Assembly: GCF_019801215.1 (NCBI RefSeq)
Contig: NZ_JAHVJO010000001.1
Coordinates: 682,001 to 746,000, forward strand
Direction: 5' to 3'
Length of the DNA: 64,000 nt
From: Fictibacillus nanhaiensis
Lineage (GTDB): Bacteria; Bacillota; Bacilli; Bacillales; Fictibacillaceae
Part shown: in pieces, positions 46,558 to 54,758 of the stretch
Numbering within the stretch: position 1 is the stretch's first letter
Layout of the letters: each line of letters starts with the position of its first letter
Program-made: the position numbers and the translations under genes
Notes under the pieces: model-generated
Seen by the model: only the letters and a program-made list of their open reading frames with translations
The model's database searches: none
Told to the model about the DNA's origin: nothing

Positions 46558-47130
46558 ATGATGATCAATCAAAAGGCACAACACGTATTAGATTCATTGA
46601 ATAAACCATCAAAACCAGAGTTAAAGAAAGCCCTTTTAAACTTACACATGAAGTTAGAGGATGTGGAACCCATTCTAAAGTCAGCTGAAGGTAAGCCGTA
46701 CTACAGAAAGCTGCTGTATCAGAATGAAGATGTGGAATTACTTGTAATGAATTGGTCAGAATTGGAATGTGCCCCCCACGATCATGGGAATTCACATGGG
46801 TGGATACAAGTACTAACTGGAAGCTCGCTAAATTCGGTTTATGAAGTGAAGGAAAATGGTTTACCGTCTGAATTATTTGAGGAAATCCATCAGAAAGGAA
46901 AGTTTTTTTATGCGCCCATAAAGGGTGTTCATAAGATGAAGGCTGCAGGTGGAAAGGATTTGGTGACGCTTCATCTTTATTCACCCCCGATAAGCGGAAT
47001 GATGGTCTACGACCTGAAAAAATGTGCAGCATGTGTTGTGTCGGACGATTGTGGCGCTTGGTGGCCAGAGGAACAGCATAAAAAAATTAAAGAAATCCAA
47101 TTGTCCCAAAACGTCATGACTCCAGAATAA
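46558..47130 (+). CDS. cdoA: cysteine dioxygenase
   Basis: Non-heme iron enzyme oxidising cysteine to cysteine sulfinate. The cupin three-His site is His74 and His76 in APHDHGNSHGW plus His125 in KGVHKM. 190 residues; the B. subtilis counterpart is YubC. AAGGAGGAG precedes the start; ATGs at 46558 and 46561 both fit. It lies a few kilobases from a thiosulfate-type transporter and methionine sulfoxide reductase, but no shared operon is seen. Confidence 0.92.
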   Translation: MMINQKAQHVLDSLNKPSKPELKKALLNLHMKLEDVEPILKSAEGKPYYRKLLYQNEDVELLVMNWSELECAPHDHGNSHGWIQVLTGSSLNSVYEVKENGLPSELFEEIHQKGKFFYAPIKGVHKMKAAGGKDLVTLHLYSPPISGMMVYDLKKCAACVVSDDCGAWWPEEQHKKIKEIQLSQNVMTPE

Positions 47131-47144
47131 ATTTATGAAATAAG

Positions 47145-47172
47145 AGCCCCTAGAAAATACATTCTAGGGGCT
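47145..47172. terminator. bidirectional terminator between cdoA and the cyclase gene
   Basis: AGCCCCTAGAA (47145-47155) pairs with TTCTAGGGGCT (47162-47172). Flanking sequence is AT-rich on both sides and the genes converge. Confidence 0.88.
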
Positions 47173-47180
47173 AATTACAC

Positions 47181-49022
47181 TTATTTGGAAAACTGTTTAT
47201 AATAGTGAACCAACGCTAACAATGGCCAAATGTAATCATAGCTATGATATCGAATATAAAACGATCCTGGCAGACCGACTCCCGTTGGGTAGTTGGTTTG
47301 TTTTTTGCTATCATTCATGAGCCATTCTGCAGCTTTAACCATCTCAGGGCTAAGCTTTTGGCTAGTCGCGGTTAAGGCATTTAAAGCCCAGGCTGTTTGG
47401 GAAGGGGTACTTTCATTTAAACGGACAAACGTTCTTTTAACATCACTTTCACACGATTCTCCCCAGCCCCCGTCCTGATTTTGAACGGCTAATAACCACT
47501 GTTTCGCTTTTTGAATTTTTTTGTTCTGAGGATCAACTCCACAAGCTATTAACCCCGTTAAGGCTGCCCATGTCCCATATACGTAACAGACACCCCAGCG
47601 TCCATACCAGGAACCATCATGCTCTTGATTAGCTAGTAGCCAGTTTACACCTTTATTTATGCTGTTATTATTTGTTTTCAAGCCATGATATTTTCCTAAG
47701 AATTCTAACGTTCTGCCCGTTAAATCAGGTGTAGAAGGATCAATCAAAGCGTCCTTTGCATGTTTGATTGGTAAATTGCCGATTAAATAACGATTTGTGT
47801 TTTTCTCAAACGCAGCCCAGCCACCATCATCGTTCTGCATAGACAATAGCCAATTAAGACCACGGTGATAGCTTGATTGATAGGAAGAGTGAGAATGATA
47901 GAGAGGTATGATTGATCGCAGTGCTGCATGGGTATCGTCGTTATCAGGATGAAGAGTATTGTTTAAAGAGAATCCCCATCCACCAGGAGCGGCTTCTGGA
48001 TTATGGACAGACCAATCTCCGTATCTTGTTTGCTGCTGGGTTAAAAGGAACTGAGACCCTTTTATAATGGAACGATTGGAAATAGGGACCCCTGCTTCAA
48101 GTAGCGTATATAAGATGAGTGACGTGTCCCAGTTCGTTGATGGAGAGTTCTGCATATGTACTGTCCCGTCGATCTCACACATCATTTTCATCAAACCATT
48201 GAGTGCGTTCTGGATAGTAGAAGAGTACCGGTCATAACCTGAAGAAAGAAGTCCATAGATCATAAAGATGGTAGTCAAACAATAGCTTAATAGAGTGCCA
48301 TCCGGCTCTATATGGTTTACAATGTATGCTTTTATATTATCTTTCTTAACAAGAGGGTAAGAATCGCGGATTTTTAACATGGAAAATAAGTTCTCAAGTT
48401 CATGAAGATGAGGACTACCTTCTTCAGCGTCTACATAAAGATCATTTAAATCAGGTGTGTATATAGAAGTTACTTTTCTTTTTTCATGAAGCATCAATAA
48501 AACGGGTACAAAATGAGCTCTTGCAATACTGCTGATATCGTAACGATTTATGGGAGCGGTTAGTTGTAGAGAAAACAGGATAGCAGGATCTATCGGAAAG
48601 TCCGGCCAATCATAGAGTCCGTTCATCGCAAGAAAGACTTTTGTAATGAGATCTGCTTCCTTCAATCCGCCTTGTTCCAAAATAAATCTCTTTGCTGTTA
48701 TAAGCTTTTCATCATTTTCTTTATAATGTTGGGAGTAGAGAAGTGCCGTATAGGCTTGTATCGTAGCGGATAGGTTAGCAGGTTCTTCATCAGGATAAGC
48801 ACGCCATAAACTGTCCTGGGATTGCATGTAAAGAATTCTATCCGCCAGCTGTTTGATAAGCTTTTCATTTTGATATCCAATCGTCCTTAACAGAATGAGC
48901 ATGTATGCATCTGTAATGATTGAGTTCTCAAAACAAAAATGCCATGTTCCATCGGGTTTTTGTAGAGAAAGAAGAGTATTGCATCGTTTATAGATTTCTT
49001 TTTCTAACAAACGCCAGTCCAT
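47181..49022 (-). CDS. sqhC: squalene-hopene-type cyclase, sporulenol synthase-like
   Basis: Class II terpene cyclase of about 613 residues with QW repeats (for example QNDDGGW, QEHDGSWYGRWG, QNQDGGWGES) and the protonating DXDD motif in HPDNDDTHA (about residues 360-363). The sequence closely follows B. subtilis SqhC, which cyclises tetraprenyl-beta-curcumene to sporulenol in spores, for example WYGRWGVCYVYGTWAALTG. I prefer the ATG at 49022; a GTG four codons earlier is possible. No squalene synthase gene is near, which also fits the C35 substrate. Confidence 0.92.
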   Translation of the reverse strand: MDWRLLEKEIYKRCNTLLSLQKPDGTWHFCFENSIITDAYMLILLRTIGYQNEKLIKQLADRILYMQSQDSLWRAYPDEEPANLSATIQAYTALLYSQHYKENDEKLITAKRFILEQGGLKEADLITKVFLAMNGLYDWPDFPIDPAILFSLQLTAPINRYDISSIARAHFVPVLLMLHEKRKVTSIYTPDLNDLYVDAEEGSPHLHELENLFSMLKIRDSYPLVKKDNIKAYIVNHIEPDGTLLSYCLTTIFMIYGLLSSGYDRYSSTIQNALNGLMKMMCEIDGTVHMQNSPSTNWDTSLILYTLLEAGVPISNRSIIKGSQFLLTQQQTRYGDWSVHNPEAAPGGWGFSLNNTLHPDNDDTHAALRSIIPLYHSHSSYQSSYHRGLNWLLSMQNDDGGWAAFEKNTNRYLIGNLPIKHAKDALIDPSTPDLTGRTLEFLGKYHGLKTNNNSINKGVNWLLANQEHDGSWYGRWGVCYVYGTWAALTGLIACGVDPQNKKIQKAKQWLLAVQNQDGGWGESCESDVKRTFVRLNESTPSQTAWALNALTATSQKLSPEMVKAAEWLMNDSKKQTNYPTGVGLPGSFYIRYHSYDYIWPLLALVHYYKQFSK

Positions 49023-49166
49023 ACCTATCACCACTTTATTGTATAGTGATTTCAGTTTATGTAGAGGAAAGGTTATCCTATGAATAGAAGTTAATTACTG
49101 TCCTTTTTCTTAAATTACAGTTAAAATCTCATTAACAGTTATGTTAGTTGTCATAGGAGGAATAAA

Positions 49167-49703
49167 GTGTTGAATAATAAAGAAATTGCTACATTTGCTG
49201 GCGGATGTTTCTGGTGCATGGTAAAGCCGTTTGATGAACTTCCAGGCATTCATGGCATTGTGTCAGGTTATACAGGTGGTCATATTGAGAATCCAACATA
49301 CGAACAAATTAAAACGGGAGAAACCGGACATTTCGAAGCGGTACAGATCACCTTTGATCCAGAAATGTTTCCCTATCAAAAATTATTAGATCTTTATTGG
49401 CCACAGATTGATCCAACGGATGACGGAGGGCAATTTATTGATCGAGGAAGCCAGTATCGTACAGCAATCTTTTATCACAGTGAGGAACAGAAAATAGCAG
49501 CTGAGAATTCCCGTTTAAAGGTAGAGGAGAGCGGTAAATTTAACAAACCAATTGTGACGGAAATTTTACCATCAAAACCTTTTTACAAAGCGGAAGAATA
49601 TCATCAAGACTTTTATAAAAAGAACCCTAAAGCGTATAAAGAAGAGCGGGAGACTTCCGGGAGAGATACATTCATAGAGAAGAATTGGAAAAGTAAAAAC
49701 TAA
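49167..49703 (+). CDS. msrA: peptide methionine sulfoxide reductase MsrA
   Basis: Reduces S-epimers of methionine sulfoxide in proteins. The catalytic GCFWC motif is at residues 13-17 (Cys14), followed by GIVSGYTGGHIENPTYEQ, GHFEAVQITFDP and YRTAIFYHS. 178 residues. The GTG start is seven bases after ATAGGAGG. No msrB gene follows, so it is a lone msrA. A short hairpin is found downstream. Confidence 0.94.
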   Translation: MLNNKEIATFAGGCFWCMVKPFDELPGIHGIVSGYTGGHIENPTYEQIKTGETGHFEAVQITFDPEMFPYQKLLDLYWPQIDPTDDGGQFIDRGSQYRTAIFYHSEEQKIAAENSRLKVEESGKFNKPIVTEILPSKPFYKAEEYHQDFYKKNPKAYKEERETSGRDTFIEKNWKSKN

Positions 49704-49734
49704 AGATTATCATAATTATTTTATGTAAACAAAC

Positions 49735-49753
49735 AGGGCATCCTCGCAGGATG
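49735..49753. terminator. hairpin between msrA and the RHH gene
   Basis: GGCATCCT pairs with AGGATGCC around CGC. There is no long T tract on the plus strand, so termination efficiency is uncertain, but it lies between convergent genes. Confidence 0.55.
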
Positions 49754-49767
49754 CCTTATTTGTTGTA

Positions 49768-49947
49768 TTATTGCTTAGACTTTTTATAATGATTTAATAC
49801 ATATTCCATACCTTCCTCAATCAATTCATTTGCAGGGCGATCCATTTTCTTTGCTAGCAGTTTTATTTCTTTGTAGAGAGATTGGCTTAATGTTGTATTT
49901 ACATTTTTTCTGTCATGATTCTTTGGCCGTATTTTGCTCGTGTACAT
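49768..49947 (-). CDS. small ribbon-helix-helix-like protein
   Basis: 59 residues: a basic N-terminal arm, a short strand (NVNTTLSQSLYKEIKLLAKKMDRPANELIEEGMEYVLNHY in outline; key parts are VNTTLSQSLYKEIKLLA and RPANELIEEGMEYVL) matching CopG/Arc ribbon-helix-helix DNA-binding folds. AGGAGG lies seven bases before the ATG. It has no toxin partner next to it. It may regulate nearby genes, target unknown. Missed by gene finders with a long length cut-off. Confidence 0.75.
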   Translation of the reverse strand: MYTSKIRPKNHDRKNVNTTLSQSLYKEIKLLAKKMDRPANELIEEGMEYVLNHYKKSKQ

Positions 49948-50400
49948 AAGAAAACCTCCTATTTTCTAAAGAGAGAGGGATAGATGGAGAACACGCTTTT
50001 ATGAAATCCTATTAGCATTTAGTCTCATTCTCCCGTTAGGTTTGCAAAGTATATCTGTTTTTTATTTCTAGTAGACTGGCAGTAAGGGGTGTTAACATTT
50101 CTGTTTTTATTTTATATGGGATGGAGAATAGGGTCTAGCATAATAAACACTGAGGCTTCTCATTCTAGTATAAATCATACCAGGTTAAAAGCCATCGTCA
50201 TCCGGTAGGTGAATATTTTCTGGTATCCAATTGGAATATATTAGTAACATAGACCCTCCCATAAAATAACGTTTAAAACTATTTACTTATTTTTACCAGA
50301 TAATAGGTTGTATTAATTCGTTCCTTTGACTCTGTGTTAATTATCTAAATTTTGAAATAATTTATTGTACTAATAGACTGAGAGGTCATGGAGGTATTAT
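49948..50400. other. AT-rich intergenic region upstream of the LVIVD gene
   Basis: 452 bp without a supported gene. TATGGGA...AGGGTCTA (about 50116-50140) and TAGACCCT...CCCATA (about 50249-50264) form a broken inverted repeat about 110 bp apart, perhaps the decayed ends of a small mobile element. The ribosome site GGAGGT of the next gene ends it. Confidence 0.5.
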
Positions 50401-51789
50401 ATGAATAGACGATTTGTACTTAGTATTGGTCTTGCAACTGCTTTAAGCGTGGGCAGTATTGGTTCTTATGTATTCGCCCATGATGAATTAGGGAATGATA
50501 TCGTCGAAAAGGGACAAGGCGGAGGTTATAACGAAATTGTTCCAACTACCGAAGGATCTGAAAATTTTAACTGGAAAGAAGTCGCTGCTGTCCAAATTCA
50601 GGAGAAGAATGGGGTACAGAACAGCACAGCAGATGTATACGTACATAAAGGGTTTGCTTATACAGGAACCCACACGAGGAATGGCGGAAACGGCGGTGTT
50701 CGTGTTTGGGATCTTAAGGATCCATCAAATCCTAAAGAAGTAGCTGCTTTTGCAGATGACATTCCTGGAACATGGCAAGAAAAAGTCATTGTAAAAAAAG
50801 TAAATACAAAACACTTTAAAGGTGACCTAGCCGTAGTAAGTGTTCAGCAATTAAAAACACATAGTCCGGGTTCTGTAGGGGGCTTTTTGCTATATGATGT
50901 AACAAACCCTTATCAGCCTAAAAAACTTGGATTTTGGGAGTTAGATAAGCATGTTAGAGGAACGCATGAGCTTTATCTTACAGTTCAAAACGGAAGACCA
51001 CTCGTCTTGACTGCAAATCCATACGCAGATTATTACACGAATGGGAAGGAAAAAGACTTTCAGCTAGTAGATGTAAGTGATCCAACGAAACCAACTACAA
51101 TCTATCAATTCGATCCACGTTCACTGCCAGAAGTACCTGATGATTTCAATGGGTATCATTGGACAGATCCTCATGGAAAACAAAGAGCGGTATTTAATCA
51201 TAGTACGATGACAAATGTGAATGGTACAACAGCGTATCTCTCGTTTTGGGATTTAGGGACGATCATGTTGGATATTAAAAATCCAGAGAAACCCAAGTAT
51301 TTAGGTCGAACAACATTTTCATCTAATCAACAAGGATCAGCTCATTCAGCTGCACTTGCAAAAGGCGGAAATGTTTTAGTGGAAACCCGTGAGGTATACA
51401 ACCCAACAAAAGAAGGGTATGAACAAGCATACGGTTACACAAGAATCTTTGATATTAAAGATAAGAAGAATCCTAAGCTGTTAAGCGAATTTAGAACCGA
51501 GCTTGTGGACGATATAGAAGACGGTCTTACCTTCGCAAATACTGTTCATGATCCAAAAGTAGAAGGAAATACACTGTATCTGTCTCATTATGCAGGGGGA
51601 GTTCGTTCAGTCGATATCTCCAATCCAAGTCAACCTAAAGAAATTGGAAAGTACGTACCTGAAAATTCTAACATCTGGGGAGTTTTTGTAACTGGGGAAT
51701 ATGTATTCGCTTCAGATATGGGAACAGGTTTAAAAGTTTTACAGCAATCAGATGACGATGACGATGAGGATAATGATAGTGACGAGTAA
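50401..51789 (+). CDS. secreted LVIVD-repeat protein
   Basis: 462 residues with a signal peptide (RRFVLSIGLATALSVGSIGSYVFA, cleavage near residue 26) and a series of LVIVD-type beta-propeller repeats, each like VRVWDLKDPSNPKEVAAF, LLYDVTNPYQPKKLGFWE, FQLVDVSDPTKPTTIYQF, IMLDIKNPEKPKYLGR and RSVDISNPSQPKEIGKY. The end is a run of acidic residues (DDDDDEDNDSDE). The repeats suggest a six- or seven-bladed propeller at the cell surface that binds proteins or polymer; function unknown. GGAGGT precedes the ATG. Confidence 0.86.
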   Translation: MNRRFVLSIGLATALSVGSIGSYVFAHDELGNDIVEKGQGGGYNEIVPTTEGSENFNWKEVAAVQIQEKNGVQNSTADVYVHKGFAYTGTHTRNGGNGGVRVWDLKDPSNPKEVAAFADDIPGTWQEKVIVKKVNTKHFKGDLAVVSVQQLKTHSPGSVGGFLLYDVTNPYQPKKLGFWELDKHVRGTHELYLTVQNGRPLVLTANPYADYYTNGKEKDFQLVDVSDPTKPTTIYQFDPRSLPEVPDDFNGYHWTDPHGKQRAVFNHSTMTNVNGTTAYLSFWDLGTIMLDIKNPEKPKYLGRTTFSSNQQGSAHSAALAKGGNVLVETREVYNPTKEGYEQAYGYTRIFDIKDKKNPKLLSEFRTELVDDIEDGLTFANTVHDPKVEGNTLYLSHYAGGVRSVDISNPSQPKEIGKYVPENSNIWGVFVTGEYVFASDMGTGLKVLQQSDDDDDEDNDSDE

Positions 51790-51801
51790 TGAATGAATAA
51801 A

Positions 51802-51852
51802 AAAGAGCTGGCTCATTTTATGGTGTCATACACCTCATTGAGCCAGCTCTTT
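51802..51852. terminator. bidirectional terminator between the LVIVD and yeeE genes
   Basis: AAAGAGCTGGCTCA pairs with TGAGCCAGCTCTTT; the loop GTGTCATACAC region adds a small inner stem. Flanked by A and T runs, between convergent genes. Confidence 0.88.
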
Positions 51853-51885
51853 ACTTGTTGACAATAAAAAAAGCGGGGATATATT

Positions 51886-53148
51886 TTAACAAATCGAATC
51901 CGTTGACTTTGGATTCTTCAGACCGAATAGTGGCCGAATGAATAAGGCTAAGAAAGTTCCTAGCATAGCCATCACTGCCCAGACCCAGCCATGTACACTG
52001 AATGAAGCAATTCCACCGAAATATGCGCCAATATTACAGCCAAATGCCAACCTTGCTCCATAACCCATTAAGAGGCCGCCGATAATAGATGCACCGGCAA
52101 CACCAGCTTTAATTTTCTTCGGTTTAAAAGTACCTTGAAATGCTGCTGATATAAATGCTCCTAGCATAATTCCAAAATTTAATACGCTAGTAGAATCCGT
52201 AAGCACACTTTTTGTCAAAGCTGCTCCATTTGGACCTGCAAAATAACCCCAATTCGAAACGTCAAGACCAGTTGCCAATAGTACTTTTCCACCCCAAAGA
52301 GCAAACGCTGAAGTAATTCCCCAAGGGTTTCCTCTTATCGTTAGAACTAATGCGTTAAGAAGAGCTAGTACAATAGCAGCAGCAAATAGTGGCCATGCTC
52401 CACGGATTATTTTCTTCCATCCAACAGTAGTTGGGAGTGGTTTCATCATCGGAGGATTTTTCTTTTTAGCAATTATTATGGTAATCCAATAAATACCTGC
52501 AAATAAAAGCATTTGAATAGACCAAGCACCCAAATATCCGAATCCAGTCGTTTCAGCAAGTGAGATTGGCGGTAAAGATGGCATATCCTTTACCCAAAAC
52601 GTAAAGTGATAAGCTCCCAGTACTGAACCTGCAATAAAAGCAAGAAGCGTTAAAAGCATGGAAGACGATCCTCCACCCAATGAATAAAGAGTCCCAGAGG
52701 CACATCCATTACCAAGCTGCATCCCAATTCCGAACAGAAAAGCACCAAACACCACACTAATACCTACAGGTGCAACATACCCAGCTGGTGCAACGCCAGT
52801 GAAGCTAAAACCAGAACTTAATATTAATGCAAATAAAGTTGAAGCTACTGCGAGCATAAGCATATGAGCTTGAAGCCCTTGCACATTTCCTACGGATACA
52901 AGTCTGCGGAATGCTGAGGTGAATCCAAAACGAGCATAAAGGAGAGCGTTTCCAAGAAGGATACCAATGATAAACAAAGATCCTTGTATCCAATTGGCAG
53001 TATTAACTATGAAAAATAACAATAAGAATGCTGCTAAAACACCCGAAATAACCAATGGTTTTTGAATGGGATTTAATTCTGTAACTGCAGTGGTAGGTTG
53101 AAATTTAAGTCGTTGAGACAATTGCGAGTTAATAGAAGAATGAGCCAT
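51886..53148 (-). CDS. YeeE/YedE-family thiosulfate or sulfur-compound transporter
   Basis: 420-residue membrane protein with about ten or more hydrophobic helices. Conserved cysteines occur in LGNGCASGTLYSLGGG (Cys149) and LAFGCNIGAYFGG (Cys371), as in TsuA/YeeE, where such cysteines pass thiosulfate. The ATG at 53148 has AGGAGGT seven bases upstream. It has no TusA-like partner next to it. It is the last core-type gene before the transposon. Function beyond family is inferred. Confidence 0.88.
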   Translation of the reverse strand: MAHSSINSQLSQRLKFQPTTAVTELNPIQKPLVISGVLAAFLLLFFIVNTANWIQGSLFIIGILLGNALLYARFGFTSAFRRLVSVGNVQGLQAHMLMLAVASTLFALILSSGFSFTGVAPAGYVAPVGISVVFGAFLFGIGMQLGNGCASGTLYSLGGGSSSMLLTLLAFIAGSVLGAYHFTFWVKDMPSLPPISLAETTGFGYLGAWSIQMLLFAGIYWITIIIAKKKNPPMMKPLPTTVGWKKIIRGAWPLFAAAIVLALLNALVLTIRGNPWGITSAFALWGGKVLLATGLDVSNWGYFAGPNGAALTKSVLTDSTSVLNFGIMLGAFISAAFQGTFKPKKIKAGVAGASIIGGLLMGYGARLAFGCNIGAYFGGIASFSVHGWVWAVMAMLGTFLALFIRPLFGLKNPKSTDSIC

Positions 53149-53623
53149 GTTATACCTCCTAAACCCATAAAATTTATCGGAATTAAAACTGATTATACAA
53201 TCAATCTTATTCAAAAGAAAAGAAAAAATGATTTAAAGATGCGCATCATAAAAACTGGAAAAACTAAGGATTGCAATGATTAATCTATATTTGTATGTCA
53301 AAGAGAAATTAAATATATGAATAAAGAAGTGTTTTATAAACAATGGATTTGATCTATAAGAAAAACTGTAAGAAATATGAAGTGTACAAATGAACAACCA
53401 AATCTATAAGGAATATAAGATGAACAATGAATAATACAAAAATAATTGTGGTCCAAAAATAATGCTGTACGTGTGTTGGTTGTTATTTTTTAATTTCGTC
53501 TCACTAACTTAAGTAATCTTAAGTATTGAGACCTGGTTTTCAATATTATGCATAGCCTCCTAGAATATATATTATGTAAACTAAGAAAAAGCTAAAATAC
53601 ACACAAACCCCCTATGAAACTAA

Positions 53624-53666
53624 TGACATAAATCTGTTGTCTTAATTGACACAAATGTGTTGTCTT
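53624..53666 (+). repeat. two 20-bp direct repeats, probable TnsB sites at the transposon left end
   Basis: TGACATAAATCTGTTGTCTT (53624-53643) and TGACACAAATGTGTTGTCTT (53647-53666) match at 18 of 20 positions with AAT between. Spacing and the TGACA...TGTTGTC shape recall TnsB-binding repeats at the ends of Tn7-like and related transposons. Confidence 0.7.
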
Positions 53667-53710
53667 TTCATCCTCCTCTTTTTTTCATGCTATCCTTAAA
53701 AAAGAACAAT

Positions 53711-53740
53711 AAAAACGACCACATTTGTATGGTCGTTTTT
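53711..53740. terminator. bidirectional terminator at the cargo edge
   Basis: AAAAACGACCA (53711-53721) pairs with TGGTCGTTTTT (53730-53740). It lies 66 bp downstream of the zinc-ribbon HEPN gene and can end that minus-strand transcript, or block reading from the flank into the element. Confidence 0.9.
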
Positions 53741-53806
53741 AAAAAGCTCAAATGTAATTATAAAGTTTTCCTCATTAGTTTTTCTCTCGTTTTGAGCTAC
53801 TTATTT

Positions 53807-54523
53807 CTATTTTGAATACATTAAGTATTCAGCCTTAATATATTCATATTCCTTTGAGAGATCACTCTCTGAAAGGATAGTTATTGGCCTGCTTTTATCT
53901 AAAATAGTTCCATAACTCGGTGACGACACTTTTTCACCAAATTTTTCCTCTATACTAATCAGTCGCTCTTGGAACAATTCCTCCATGCTTTCACTAAGTC
54001 TTTCTTTTAGTTTTATCGTGATTTTCATAATATAATTGTATATTTCTTCAGCATAATCAAATACTTCTTTTTCTGATGGAATATATCCCTTATGGATAAC
54101 ATTATTTCTAAATGATGTTTGCTTATTAGGAAAAGAAGTAGGCTCTTCATTAAACATAGACAAATATAAAAAATAAAAAACCCCTAATTGACGCTCTGAT
54201 TGACTTGAGACAAGCTTCCATGTCTTTTCTACTTTCACAGTTCCTATCTCAAAACCCTTAAGGATTACTCGAATAGAATACTCATAAAATCTTTCAAGTG
54301 AAGAGGCTAAGCTTGATACTGATTCTCTCGAAAATCCATTATATAAAGCTAGCAAGCCCAAATCATACAATATTTCATATTTTTCGTTTCTTATTAATTG
54401 AATTGATTGATGTCCATTCTTACATTTAACTTTATAAACACCATCATCAGTAATATCAATTGCAGACTCAATATTTAACTGATCCTTTAAAAAGCATGTA
54501 GTGCAAGGAAAAATTAGTTTCAT
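53807..54523 (-). CDS. zinc-ribbon protein with a HEPN-like R-x4-H motif
   Basis: 238 residues, not a recognised named family. An N-terminal zinc ribbon (Cys7-x2-Cys10 and Cys34-x3-His38) is followed by a helical domain. TSFRNNVIHKGY contains Arg139-x4-His144, the catalytic signature of HEPN ribonucleases, preceded by a long helix (about 60-95) and followed by FDYAEEIYNYIMK. The start at ATG 54523 has AAGGTG upstream; a GTG three codons earlier also fits. It is 235 bp downstream of the ApeA-like gene on the same strand. An RNA-targeting toxin or sensor role is inferred. Confidence 0.75.
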   Translation of the reverse strand: MKLIFPCTTCFLKDQLNIESAIDITDDGVYKVKCKNGHQSIQLIRNEKYEILYDLGLLALYNGFSRESVSSLASSLERFYEYSIRVILKGFEIGTVKVEKTWKLVSSQSERQLGVFYFLYLSMFNEEPTSFPNKQTSFRNNVIHKGYIPSEKEVFDYAEEIYNYIMKITIKLKERLSESMEELFQERLISIEEKFGEKVSSPSYGTILDKSRPITILSESDLSKEYEYIKAEYLMYSK

Positions 54524-54588
54524 TATACTCACCTTTTTAATTTATTTATCTTAATAAGTCATCAATCATTAGTTTTAAGTCAAGGTAG

Positions 54589-54756
54589 ACTTTCACATGT
54601 GAACTTAGAACTTTTATTTCAGAACAGATCTTAAACTTGAGTATGCGTCCAAATTGGGATATCAATAGAAAAAATGATTCAGAAAAAGGATTTACGTTTG
54701 GTATGGCTGCTGAAAGCATTAGTGATCTTAAAGGAATGGAAATGTTAATGACTTAA
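54589..54756 (+). pseudogene. possible gene remnant between the two HEPN genes
   Basis: A plus-strand open stretch of about 55 codons without a good start, ending MRPNWDINRKNDSEKGFTFG and then MAAESISDLKGMEMLMT, lies between two minus-strand genes. It reads like the C-terminal end of a protein and may be a relic of earlier cargo. No homologue is recognised; a chance frame is possible. Confidence 0.25.
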
Positions 54757-54758
54757 CA

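Larger units (their letters stand above)
53149..53806. other. junction region between yeeE and the transposon cargo
   Basis: About 660 AT-rich bp with no supported gene. It includes yeeE's upstream region, an inverted pair AACAACCAA / TTGGTTGTT (about 53394-53402 and 53477-53485), the two 20-bp repeats at 53624-53666 and a terminator. The transposon's outer edge must be here, but which TGT is the terminus (candidates at 53384 or 53575) cannot be told without the other end. Confidence 0.6.
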
